Below are positions 12,344-22,100 of a DNA stretch of 64,000 nt, one piece after another (positions within the stretch are counted from its first letter, which is position 1; the number at the start of each line of letters is the position of its first letter). A program made the position numbers and the translations under genes. This stretch comes from Echria macrotheca (taxonomy: Eukaryota; Ascomycota; Sordariomycetes; Sordariales; Schizotheciaceae). The stretch is taken from positions 62,001 through 126,000 of the forward strand of contig MU839846.1 of NCBI GenBank assembly GCA_030411725.1, written 5' to 3'. The notes below the pieces were generated by a model. It was not told the origin of the DNA and did not search any database. It saw nothing but the letters and a program-made list of their open reading frames with translations.

Positions 12344-12508
12344 CTATCTCTTTAGCCGTGAAACGCAGCCCACCCCCCCCCTGCTGCATGAGTGGCAGCC
12401 TATTGGACCGTCAGGATGCAATGTGGCTGGTACTTACTTACTATGTAAGCGAGAGGTATTTGTGGGCCAGCAAGGGGGGTGGGCTGCGTTTCACGGCTAA
12501 AGAGATAG
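12344..12508. mobile_element. Foldback/MITE-like element with 35-bp perfect terminal inverted repeats
   Basis: Left arm 12344-12378 begins ctatctctttagccgtgaaa, followed by cgcagccc and a C-run. Right arm 12474-12508 is its exact reverse complement. The spacer is 95 nt and has no coding potential of note. Similarity decays just inside (ctgctg versus ttgctgg) and stops outside. No clear target-site duplication is visible, so calling it a miniature transposon is inference; a snap-back remnant of a longer element is equally possible. Confidence 0.6.
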
Positions 12509-12562
12509 TGCTTATAGTGCGCTGCAAGATAGGGGTCAATCAGCGGCTTATGTGGGTATTCC

Positions 12563-12618
12563 GAGATATCCACAGCGGGGTGCGTTGGGCCAGTGTGGAT
12601 ATCTCGAGATATCCACAC
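12563..12618. repeat. 26-bp perfect palindrome plus a third copy of its arm
   Basis: Positions 12593-12618 form a perfect palindrome with arms gtgtggatatctc and gagatatccacac. A further copy of gagatatccaca lies at 12563-12574. The middle sequence can therefore pair with either neighbour, giving a 12-bp stem with a 19-nt loop or a 13-bp stem with no loop. It lies 55 bp from the 35-bp inverted repeat and may belong to the same element. Confidence 0.7.
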
Positions 12619-13054
12619 CGGTTTTGGTGCCGGGTTAGGGTTATGGGTGGCTGATTGATCAGCGGCTGATCCCCTCGTGCCCCTTTCCACCGCCGCAGAG
12701 GTGCTTCCAAACCCCCACAGATATTCTCTGCGGGCTTCAGCCCCAAGACGACAAATTCATTTCGAGGTGGGGGATGGGACCAGTCAGGGCACAGAACCCG
12801 CACACCGAGATATGACCAAGACGGCAATGACGTGATAAGGACTGCGTTTACTCTCCAATGTTGATAGAGATAGAAAAATGAGAGACGTCTTAGCTTAAGT
12901 ACGAAGAAGATAGTAGCAGCCTTTCCTCGTCCACCCCTCCATCTCCTTCCCTGCCTACCAATCACCCCTCTTCCCTCTTCCTCCTCCTCCTCCTCCTCCT
13001 CCCAAACAGGAATCATTATGAGACCTGAAGAAAAAAACGCCGGGCGCGTGTCCC

Positions 13055-13661
13055 TCACCAACAACTCCCATTCGGACCCCAGGGGTTATCCGCGGGTCCC
13101 ATGCCGGGCCGGTCCGCATCCCGATCGTGGTTACAGTTCGCATACGAGACCACGGCGTTCCAGCCCTGGTCGCTAAACACCTGGCCCGACAGGCCGGCGC
13201 CTTTCCCCCTGCAGCAGTCGTCGATAATAATACCGGCGAAGCGGGCCACGGTGCCGCACTCGAGCGTGACGTTCAGGTCGCTGTCGTTGCAGATGAAGAC
13301 GCCGCTCGTGTTCCAGCACGCGTGGCGCCGGCAGGTCTTGGGGGGTGTCGTGCACGTGTTTACGTTCTCGGCTAGGTCGAAGTTGATCTGGATCGCGTTG
13401 GGCCGGTCGGCTGTGTTGTAGATGCCGCAGTTTATTTCTAGTACGGTTAGCCGGGTGGTAAGTACCTATATAGATTTGTTTTGGGGGGTGGGGGCCAGAT
13501 ATGAACTTACTTCCTGGCTGGGGGTCTGGTAATCCAAGATCTGCCGTGGACCGGACCGAGATTCTGTTGTCCACTTCGTTGACGGTGGGGGAGGACAAGA
13601 CCGGCGCGACGGCGGCGAGGAAGGCTGCCACAAGCAGAGACAAGTTGGCAGTGAAGGCCAT
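13055..13661 (-). CDS. Small secreted cysteine-rich protein
   Basis: Two exons, 13511-13661 and 13055-13437, with a 73-nt intron (gtaagt donor, ggctaacc branch, actag acceptor); 177 aa. The N-terminus is a classical signal peptide (MAFTANLSLLVAAFLAAVAP, cleavage likely after VLS or VLSSP). After the splice the mature part contains ten cysteines, including INCGIY, CTTPPKTC, CWNTSG, ECGT, the CC pair in IIIDDCC, and a C-terminal GSCW. Such size, secretion and cysteine content are typical of fungal secreted effector-like or antimicrobial proteins. I do not recognise a named family, so no activity is assigned. Splicing is well supported because the unspliced frame becomes a low-quality Arg/His-rich run. 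Confidence 0.8.
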
Positions 13662-14701
13662 GTTTGGTATAGTAGAAGGTCTTTCAGTGGTGTAATCCCA
13701 CGAGTTGTTGTTATTGTAGCTGTTCCAGGCAGAACCAATAAGACAGTCAATTCATGGCCAAGATGGGTACAGAAGCAAGACATCGCATGGGAGGTGGCCG
13801 GAGAAGAGGGAGCAATTTATGTCTTCGATTTGGAGGAGAAAAAACGCAGTTCATCAGACCGATCCTAACTCGGGAAGGGCAGGCGAGGCACCCGAGATCG
13901 AGCTTGTCAAACATCGGCGAGGAAATCGGTTGGCCCATACGACTTACAGTTCGTCAAACGCGGGTAAGTTGATATGTCAAGCCTTTATATTCCCCGACCG
14001 ACCGGCCGATTTCGCCTTTCGTTTCCCGGGTGGGTAGAACCGAAGGTTCCGTCTGCCCGTCCATGTCCGACGTGGTCGACGCCCAGAGCCGCTCTACGAT
14101 AAGCCCCGAGACAGTCGTTACCAAACCCTCAAAGCTCTTTGGCCTTGTTTCAGCTGGGGATGAACATGGGTAACCTGTCAACCGGGCCACCGAGTGGCCA
14201 GAATCGTCTGGTCCCCCGTTCTCGGTGAGTCGCTGTTCCCACGTTGCGTCGCGATATCGCCACCAAACCTGTGACAATGACATGTCGACCTCGGACGTGT
14301 CAGGCACTATGACACGTCTACAGGACTCGCAGAGCCTAACATAGTTTGAGCCCTCGAGTACAAAGACGGGATGCTTACGATTGCTGAGGGGTCCGTCCTC
14401 CTGTTGAAGCGAGCATCCGGGTCTTCATACCCCGCTGGCTGTCAGTCGGTCCTGAAAGGAGAGCATGAATCATGGAAGTGTTGTAGTATCACTGTATTGT
14501 ACCATACGACCTGGCTAACACCCGAGAGCCCTTGGGTTACAGAAAAAGAGTGCCTAGCTGTCAAGGAGAAAAAAAAAGAAAAAAACCGACCCAGCCCCTG
14601 CTTGTGTGAAATCGACGTCTCATGTGCAGCCCAAATACCCAGAAAGTCAAAAAGAAAATCCTCCACTGGTTAACTTGAAGGAAAAAAGCTAGGTAGAGAG
14701 T
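13662..14701. other. Intergenic region
   Basis: About 1 kb between the upstream end of the secreted protein gene and the 3' end of the AAA ATPase gene, both on the minus strand. Short frames only; an A-rich run occurs at 14570-14586. Nothing else recognised. Confidence 0.6.
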
Positions 14702-16762
14702 TTAGCGTTCCACCATATCAATATCCTGATCCTCCTTGCCTGCCGCATCCAGGTCCTTTTCAAAAGCCATCTGGATATCCATGACCTGCTCAAGCTGCTT
14801 CTGATCCAGCTTGCGCCGCTTGTAACTCGCCAAGCTCTTGGCCGTGCGCACGACATTCTTGATCTGGCGACCGTTGAGCCGGCCCTCGGCGAGCTTGGCA
14901 TATCCGGCCTCGTCAATATCCACGCCCTCCTCGATCTTGTCCAGGAAGTTCTTCCACACGCGCAGCCGGCTCGACGCCGGCAGCTCGTCGTACTTGAGCG
15001 GCACGTGGATGCGCGACTTGAAGGCGTCGTCGAACGTGCGCACGCGGTTCGTCGTCATGAACAGAATGCCGCTGTAGTACTCGAGCACGCGCAGGAAGAT
15101 GGACACCAGCCCGTTGCGCTGCATGTCGTGCAGCGAGCGCCGCTCCAGGAACACGTCGGCCTCGTCGATCAGCAGCACGGCGTTCCACGTCGACGCCAGG
15201 TCGAGCGTGCGGCTGAGGCGCTCGTCGAGCGTCGACGGCGACCCGCCCAGGTCGCCGGCCGAGATGCTGTACAGCGGCGAGCGCGCAAACTCGGCCACGC
15301 ACTCGGCAGTCAGCGTCTTGCCCACGCCGGGCGGGCCATGCAGGACTAGGATCAGACCGCGACCCTTGCCCTTGACGATGTCGTCGAACCCGGACGCGGC
15401 CCGCTGCGTGTGCTCGGCCACCAGCGCCTGCACGAGCTCCTTCTGCTGGTCCGGCAGCACCAGCTGCTCGAAGCAGCGCGTGTTCCATTCGATCGGCCGG
15501 AGCTTGTCGACAAAAAAGTCGAGGAACTTCTTCTCGGTGAACGAGAAGCCCCGGACGATGGGTGACGCCATCAGACACTGCTCGTCCGTCAGCGGCGCCA
15601 GCACCATAGCCGCCGCGAGCTCCTCCTCGTCTGTAATGAGGTCCCACTCGCTCGAGGCTTCCGACTGCTTGCGCTTCCCGTCGGCCGATGGTGACGCCGA
15701 CGCATCCGACGGCTTGATCTTGGCGTAGGCGTTGACACTGAAGGCGTGGTCGGCTTCCAGTCGGTGGTGCGTGTGCGTGTCGACCATAACGCGGCCGTCA
15801 ATGTTGAAGCGCGACCCCTCGGTGTCGATGGCCACGCCCTTGTACTGGCGGAAGTTCTGACCAGCGAGCGCCTCCCACCGTCGCCCGCGCGCCGTCAGAG
15901 CGCGCTTGATACTCTCGGGGTCGGGGTGCATCGACAGCGGAAGAGCGGGCAGCGCCGCAATGGGTGCGGCGCCTGTAAACTGCGGAATCTTGAGGGAGGC
16001 GGAGCGAGTGCCAAAATTGTCTCCGTCATAATCGGTATGGTGGACCGACAGTCGGAGGCCGGGACACTGGCCGCACTCGATGTAGTAGCTGTCGAGCTTG
16101 TACACGCGCGGCTGGCCCTGCCGGACGCCATACACTAGCGAACCGGGCTTGAAGATGGTCCACAGGTGTTCGTACGAGATCAGCCCCTTGTCTCGGAGGT
16201 TGGTGCCCTCCTTGATCTCATCGACAAAGTGCTCGTCGATGAAGTCCAGGAGGATGCGAAGGTGTTCGGCGCACTCGGATCCCTCCTCCTGCTCGTCCAG
16301 AGCGGCGAGCAGCTCGGGCCGGTAGTGGTACAGACATTGGGCAGGGAAGTCGATCGAGACGTCGGATGTGGCGAAGGACTGGCCGGGATAGTAACCGATG
16401 ATGTCGGCGAGCAGGTCCTTGAGCAGTTTGGAGTTGATCTGCAGGCTGGTGCGTTGCACATACTTGTTCTGCATGTCATATTGTCGGACGATTGTCAGGG
16501 CAAACTTTTCGAACCAGTTGGTCTTGTCATCCGGGATGTCGTCGTCCTCCTTAGGTTCGGTGAGATAGCCCTTGCCTTTCTTGGTCCATCGTCTCTCGAG
16601 ATGCTTGAGCTCGGCCTGCATCGGCGCGGCTTCCAGCTCCGACCGCCTGGCCTTCTCCTCCTCGGTCAGGCGGCCGTCCATCTCCATACGGTCTTCATCG
16701 TCGTACTCGGGCTGGTCATTGGTGGTGCCGCGTGAACGGGCTGTCTGCTTGGTACGGGCCAT
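14702..16762 (-). CDS. DUF7025-type AAA+ ATPase with a histone H3-like N-terminus
   Basis: Single exon, 686 aa. The central region (about residues 85-350, with LWTIFKPGSLVYG and a YPGQSFATSDVS segment) matches the N-terminal domain that precedes the ATPase in a large fungal AAA family. The C-terminal AAA+ module has Walker A GPPGVGKT (476-483), Walker B LLIDEAD (530-536), sensor-1 TTNR (570-573), a candidate arginine finger R584 and a helical lid. It should hydrolyse ATP; substrates of this family are unknown. The start at 16762 has a good context (gtcaacATGgcc), lies about 100 bp downstream of a TATA-like element and follows a pyrimidine-rich leader. Reading further upstream would need a GTG or an ATG in the promoter region. 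Residues 2-9 are ARTKQTAR, identical to mature histone H3 residues 1-8; residues 10-12 are SRG instead of KSTGG. Met removal before Ala would expose an H3-like tail. An acidic linker follows. Confidence 0.92.
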   Translation of the reverse strand: MARTKQTARSRGTTNDQPEYDDEDRMEMDGRLTEEEKARRSELEAAPMQAELKHLERRWTKKGKGYLTEPKEDDDIPDDKTNWFEKFALTIVRQYDMQNKYVQRTSLQINSKLLKDLLADIIGYYPGQSFATSDVSIDFPAQCLYHYRPELLAALDEQEEGSECAEHLRILLDFIDEHFVDEIKEGTNLRDKGLISYEHLWTIFKPGSLVYGVRQGQPRVYKLDSYYIECGQCPGLRLSVHHTDYDGDNFGTRSASLKIPQFTGAAPIAALPALPLSMHPDPESIKRALTARGRRWEALAGQNFRQYKGVAIDTEGSRFNIDGRVMVDTHTHHRLEADHAFSVNAYAKIKPSDASASPSADGKRKQSEASSEWDLITDEEELAAAMVLAPLTDEQCLMASPIVRGFSFTEKKFLDFFVDKLRPIEWNTRCFEQLVLPDQQKELVQALVAEHTQRAASGFDDIVKGKGRGLILVLHGPPGVGKTLTAECVAEFARSPLYSISAGDLGGSPSTLDERLSRTLDLASTWNAVLLIDEADVFLERRSLHDMQRNGLVSIFLRVLEYYSGILFMTTNRVRTFDDAFKSRIHVPLKYDELPASSRLRVWKNFLDKIEEGVDIDEAGYAKLAEGRLNGRQIKNVVRTAKSLASYKRRKLDQKQLEQVMDIQMAFEKDLDAAGKEDQDIDMVER

Positions 16763-17760
16763 GTTGACTCTGGTTAAGGGGTGCAAGGGCTTGTAGTGCT
16801 TTGAGAGGAGAATGGAATAGTGAAGAAGTTCAAACCACTTGCTTCGGAAAACAAACGACCAATATATAGGGGTTATGTCCATGCCGCACAGGGCAGATGG
16901 CAGCCTTGAGCGGTCGAAGGCGGCAACCCCATTGTCAGGGGTAGTCCCAGGCTTGCTAGGCAGCACACCCCGCTTTTGCCTGGCTCTTCACCATTGCCAA
17001 ACCAACGTACTGTACGCAGATGTGCATTTGGAGAAGGATCGGAAACTATCTGACGATAGGATGAGTCAATGAGGCCGGTTTGTGTGTTTCCGATGGGTTG
17101 GGAGGATCCGGCCCCGCTTGGTTGCCTTGAGGCCCCCCTCCGCGCCGGCGCTTGTCAATGCCGGGAGTCACACCACAGCCACCCCGATGCATCGTAGCTC
17201 CGATTACCACCGCCCTGGGGTCTATCCGAGCCGGTTGCTCTAGCCGGACCGGTCTGTGAATCAGCCTAGCCAGGCACCAGACCGTCGCCACCGGCTAAGG
17301 TATCTGGGTAGTGTGGTTTGTTCCTTGCCCCTGTGGCCGTCAACATCACTCGGTGTTTCGCCGTGAACACCATTTGCAAAACCCGAACAAAGTGGAAATC
17401 TAGACGCCAAAAGCTTGCATTTGTTGTTTCGTATTCCGATAAGCTGAGGTCACGCACCTGACTTCTCTGCCATGAAGACGTGTAAACCGTACATAGTATT
17501 CGAAACGCCGGCGAAAGAACTGGCCACCAAGTACAAGTACACTTGCCATCCTCGCCCCGCACGCCGCACTCAGGCCTTAACAAACCCAGAGGACCCCATC
17601 CACCCCCTTTCATCCAGGACACGCCTGAGCATCCAACACCAAACTCCGTAACCCCTTTTATCGCCAGCATCCAAACTGGACGCAAATTAGAGCTCAAAGT
17701 CGGAGCAAAACAAATTGCAAAAAGCCAACGTCCCATTATAAGCAAAGCACACATTTCGAA
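16763..17760. other. Intergenic region
   Basis: About 1 kb holding the AAA ATPase promoter and the 3' flank of the KEN-box protein gene. Short frames without recognisable content. Confidence 0.6.
16863..16869 (-). promoter_or_regulatory. TATA-like element upstream of the AAA ATPase gene
   Basis: The minus strand reads cctatatattgg here, about 100 bp before the ATG at 16762. A transcription start about 30 bp downstream would give a leader of roughly 70 nt and place the MARTKQ codon as first ATG. Position-based inference. Confidence 0.45.
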
Positions 17761-19128
17761 TCAGCACTGTGTCGGAGCAGCCGCCTCCGCGATATCGTAT
17801 ACCGCTGGGGCTGGGGAGGCGGGCGCCTCCGTTTCGTCCTTTGAACTCCCGCTTTCCCAGAGTTCAAAAGTCTCACCCGTTCCTTCAATGGGTTGGAGAA
17901 CTGCTGCCTTTTCCGCGGGGTCTTCCTTGCCCATCAGTTCATCAATATCGACGGTCTCAATGTCAGTGAGACTGGTCTGCGGCTCGGGTTCGGGCTCCTC
18001 GTTAAACGCCTCCAGCGGGGCAGGCTCCGTTTCATCGATGACCGTCTCCGCCTCCTCGTCGTCGCCAGGAACGATGATGACGCTCGACCCATCACAGCCC
18101 TCAGCATAGTAGTCTGCAGCATTCATCTCGAGAAGAGGACCTCGCTGCTTCTCGATGATCATGTCATCAAAGCTCCCAGCAGCACGCGCCGCACGGGCCA
18201 AAGTCGTCTGGCTGATGTCATCAGCGGGAGGGATGTTCTCCTTGTCGCGGCCTTCAGCCTGCTCGCGGCGAGCTCGCCGCTCTGACTCCTCGTCGCTGCT
18301 AATGTCGAGGGTGCAGGTGCTGTGTTGCAGGAGATTGGTCATCTCCTGTTCAGGAGTATCCTCGTGAATGTCGAAGAACCAGGAAGACTTCATCTCGGTC
18401 TGGCGAAGATCGTCTTGAGGAGCGGTGCGGAACCTGCCCGAGTAGGTTGGGATGGTTCCCTTGAGGGCAGCATCTAGCGAGAATGGGGCCGAGGAGCTAG
18501 AGCCGAACGACGGAGGGTCTACGCGTTGCGTACGGCGGCGAGATAGGATTCCCACCCGCTTGGATCCACGAGTCGGTGACCGGCCCGCTGGCGCCGTCAG
18601 GGACGAGGTTGAGAGGCTAGTGTTAAGCCTGGCAGCAGGAGACTTGGGTTGAAGAAGGGTTCGCGCCTTCGGAGGCTGAGGCTTTGTGAACTGGGTGCTA
18701 AGAACATCCTTCACAACGGGAAGAATTGGGGCCGAGACTGCCTTGGTGAGGGTAAACGAGGACGGCTTGAAGAAGTCTTTGAAGTCGTTCTCAGCGCCGG
18801 CGCCCTTAGACCGCTTGGTAAATTGAGCCGGATCAACATTCTCAAAGTCGTCGACCTCCACCTCGGCAGCCTTACGCTTCACCGGGGCGTTAGAAATGGC
18901 TGGGAAATATCAGCAATGGACCCGCCAGTGGAGCAATGGATGGGCTTCGGGTATTGTCCTCATTTACAAAGACGGGGAACACTGGGGCAGCGCCTAAAGG
19001 CTCGGGCACCAATTGACATTCCACCAAGACAGGAAACACCTACCATTCTGTCTGTTCTTCAGGCTCGTCAACGTCTGCAATCGCGCCCCATCGAGAGGAG
19101 CAAAGGGTTGACGGATGGCAGTCGCCAT
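17761..19128 (-). CDS. Disordered nuclear-type protein with KEN box, function unknown
   Basis: Two exons, 19044-19128 and 17761-18899, with a 144-nt intron; 407 aa. The first exon encodes MATAIRQPFAPLDGARLQTL and the splice creates KNRQNAISNAPVKRKAAE, which supplies the ATG that the long second frame lacks. The protein is mostly low-complexity, Ser/Pro/Glu-rich. It has basic clusters suggestive of nuclear localisation (VKRKAAE, ILSRRRTQR), a block VDPPSFGSSSSAPFSLDAAL that looks conserved, and DKENIPP with a KEN at residues 248-250. KEN boxes are APC/C recognition motifs, and an RTLL about residue 108 could be a weak D-box. Cell-cycle-regulated turnover is therefore a hypothesis only. I do not recognise a named family. 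Confidence 0.75.
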
Positions 19129-22100
19129 GGTGGAAAGTGCCGACTTGACGTCGTGAAGCGAGCGGGTGGCGACAGGGCCCAATTGCACCCACGATTGACG
19201 TTGCTGGCCAACTGCCCTTCCCCGGGGGAGACACAGAGATACAGAGGCTCCGTGCAGCAATCGTACAGGTGTTTGTTTGTTTTGCTCGCCTCGAGTGTTC
19301 TCGCTTCGAAACGCAGAAAGCTATTTCTGCCCGAGGGGAGCGAGAATAGGAGGGGAGAGCGGCGAGGAAGCAAGGCACCAGCGGGGCGAGGGATGTGTGC
19401 TTTTCTTATTGCACAAGGTGGTCTGAAGATGGCCGGATTGGCGGGCGAAGGTGGTCGGTCGCGCTCTACGAGGCCTTGATTTCCGCAGACGCGAGCAATG
19501 CGAAGTCGAGTGGACTCTGGCGACGGGACGAGCGCGCAGGCGCAGACGCAGGCGCAAGTGGATTGGCAGACAGGGATGAAGTGAATTAAGTTTGCGATCG
19601 CGCTGGAGCCGCACTTTGGTGCAGTCGGGAATCTGTGTCGCTTCTGGTCAAGCTATCAGCCTCGGGCGCGATCAAGACGATGGGGCTGGCAGCCAGGCCG
19701 GAGAAAAGGTAGTGGAGGGAAATGGGCTGTCAGAAATGGCGAGCCAAAGAGACTTGTGGGACAGAAGGTGGAGGAGAGGGGGAGGTCGAAGGGAGCTCTG
19801 GCTGCAAGGGATCGAATGGCACTCACCTGCCCGGCCCTCAGACAGACTTGGCTCGACCAGCTGCAGGCCGAGATTGGGCTGCTTGACGTGCGTTTTCGTG
19901 GTAAAACGCTACGCGTGCAAAGCCGGACCAGCTCATTCCAATGGGAAAAGGAGAGGACCTGGAGTAGCCTTCGATAGGATCACGCGCGGGAATCCGCCAG
20001 CGCCTGGCGAGTCTGTGTGCGCTGCAGAGCTCGGGGTCGTGCAGGAGACCAGCGAGTGTACTTCATGCAAACCAAGGTCGAGGCTCGCTGATTCGACAAC
20101 ACTGCCAGAACCGGCGATTGCGCTACACAGCGGGCAAATCACCAGTCGAGCTCCGCCCACCGCGCCTGCACGATCGTGGAGGCACTCTACGCGGTGTGCC
20201 CACTAAATTGCACGGATTGGGAGCCTGTGAGTGGCCGGCCAAGCTTGTTAATCAAGCTGGAGCAAATCAACGCGTCGTGCCTTGAGGTGACCCGTGCACA
20301 ACCGCGTCTTACTGGTTGGATTGCCCCACTATGGGTGTACCCGCCGAAATTCGCTAAAACAAGTCACCAGGCACTTCGCGTTTCCAGGTTTCCCTGTTCA
20401 GACGGAAGATAAGTATTCGAGGGGTATTCTCGACAAGAGAAACAGAATGACATTGTCTTTTGGGAATCGGGTCTGCATGCTGTGTATGCCGAGTTGTTCG
20501 GGACAATGCCTAGATGCACCCGACAAGTGGTCCAACAGAACACCAACGTGTACCGACTTGGTGACACTTCTGTGTCGCAGGTGTAGATAACCCCGCATTG
20601 AAGTCTTGGGAGCCGGACAAGGCGATGCCTGCAACGCTTCCTCAAGCATCCCATCATCTCTCGAGACGAGAAGGCTCCCAAGGGCGCAGGTCCCAGCCAC
20701 CCAGAAATGCTTCAGAACAAAGCCGGCCGCGTCCACTGCGGCCTTCCATCCGTCAATGCTCTCCGCCACTCGCCCAAGTCCGGTTGGATATGGTTGACTC
20801 TCTGCTCAAACCCCCACCTGGCCAAACCCAAGCCAAACTGCTTCATGAGCCTCAGGCTGATGGCAATCTCCATCCATATGGTCAGTCTGGCCTTCTCTTA
20901 TAGATGGCAGGGTTTTAACATGCACAGCGGCCCAGGCAATGCAGTTTCGCTAGTCGCCTGCTGGCCAAACGTGTTGCAGGCGCATCGAGACGTCCTCGGC
21001 ACGTCCTCAGGGACAGTCCTGTCTCGGCAAACCCTAACCCAGAAGATATATAGAATGGTCCCATCCCCAGTCTGTCACTTAAAGGTTGCAGCTATGCTGG
21101 GCCTAAAACCATGTCGCAGATGAGGCCAACGCATCTTGCTTGCTCCGAACCAAAGAATCGGCCCTTGAGGCCGTCGTGTTTGAGGCATCTCTGATCCAGG
21201 CGCTTGCCAGCGAGGAAACGCCGAGACAGCCCACCGCGAATTCCAGACATGTTAGAACCTGGAATCTGCGACGTAGGATATCTGGAGCCAAGAAAGCAGG
21301 TTTGCCTCATGATTACCATGACCCGATGCCCTATACTCGCAGCTCATCAAGTTCTTGACACAGCTATGGACTGCCCGTCAGCTCTTCGGTCTCCTGAGGG
21401 GTCCGTACCATTTCAAAGGGGGGGGGACCGAGACCGTTCACACGATGGGGTCTATCACAGATCCGGCGAATACTTTTGCTTTCCTCAAGGAGCAGTATCA
21501 CTCATTACATCACCAGTAATCCCATCCTGTCCATCGCCACATGTTTCGAGTGAGCCCGGATCATTACCCCATTTCGCCTGAAAGACCTGAAGGCAGGCCG
21601 TCGAATGGAGAGGCCCAAAAGTTTGACCAGTTTACCTCATTCACTGAAGTTGTAACTGGTCCGGGGCCACTGCTGTAAACGATGGGCTCTTGGGAGCCCC
21701 AGAAGGGTCATGGGCCTGTTGGAGGGTGGGAATGCCCCGAGTATTGAGTCCATGTCCTTGAGGACGAGCAATCCGAAGAGATCCAAAGAGCTACGCCAAC
21801 ACGTGTCTCTCGGTGGCGCACCAGAAACTTGATCTTCACCCAGAGGCATCATACACCGTAGGAAGTCCCTGGACAATACGAAATTCTGCTCCCCAGAGGA
21901 CAAACGTCCGCGATCTGCCCGCGGGGGCGTTCTGTTCGCTCTTTGGTGCAGCTTGATGGTCATCGCTGATCGACACTCGGATCAGCAACCACTGCTTGGC
22001 CTGTAGTTATTGGATCATCAGCGGAGGCATCTCCAGCAACCGTCAGCGCTCAGGCCAGAATCGATTCGCTGCAGATTGGCGGGTGTTGTAACTTCCGCCC

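Larger units (their letters stand above)
8182..13054. other. Gene-poor region with repeat relics
   Basis: Nearly 5 kb with no convincing gene. It contains a purine-rich stretch (about 8320-8620), a T-run of about 16 at 9521-9536, degenerate duplicated segments at 11161-11490, a perfect inverted repeat at 12344-12508, a palindrome at 12593-12618, and a CTC trinucleotide run near 12980-13010. Short frames are present throughout but none has recognisable domains. The position of the repeats suggests an old insertion region for mobile elements. Confidence 0.6.

Noticed and set aside
12628..12648. Telomere-like gggttagggttatggg
   Set aside because: Two imperfect units only, within a repeat-relic region.
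16763..16966. N-terminal extension of the AAA ATPase by 68 codons
   Set aside because: It would start at GTG, or at an ATG (16885) upstream of the TATA-like element; the extra sequence is not protein-like. The ATG at 16762 is far better.
19592..20206. 204-codon plus-strand frame in the 4.1-kb gap
   Set aside because: Skewed composition, no recognisable motif and no neighbouring exons.
20398..20769. Minus-strand frame with a protein-like start (VAESIDGWKAAVDAAGFVLK)
   Set aside because: No ATG at its start and a stop shortly upstream, and the second half is random-like; at most a relic.
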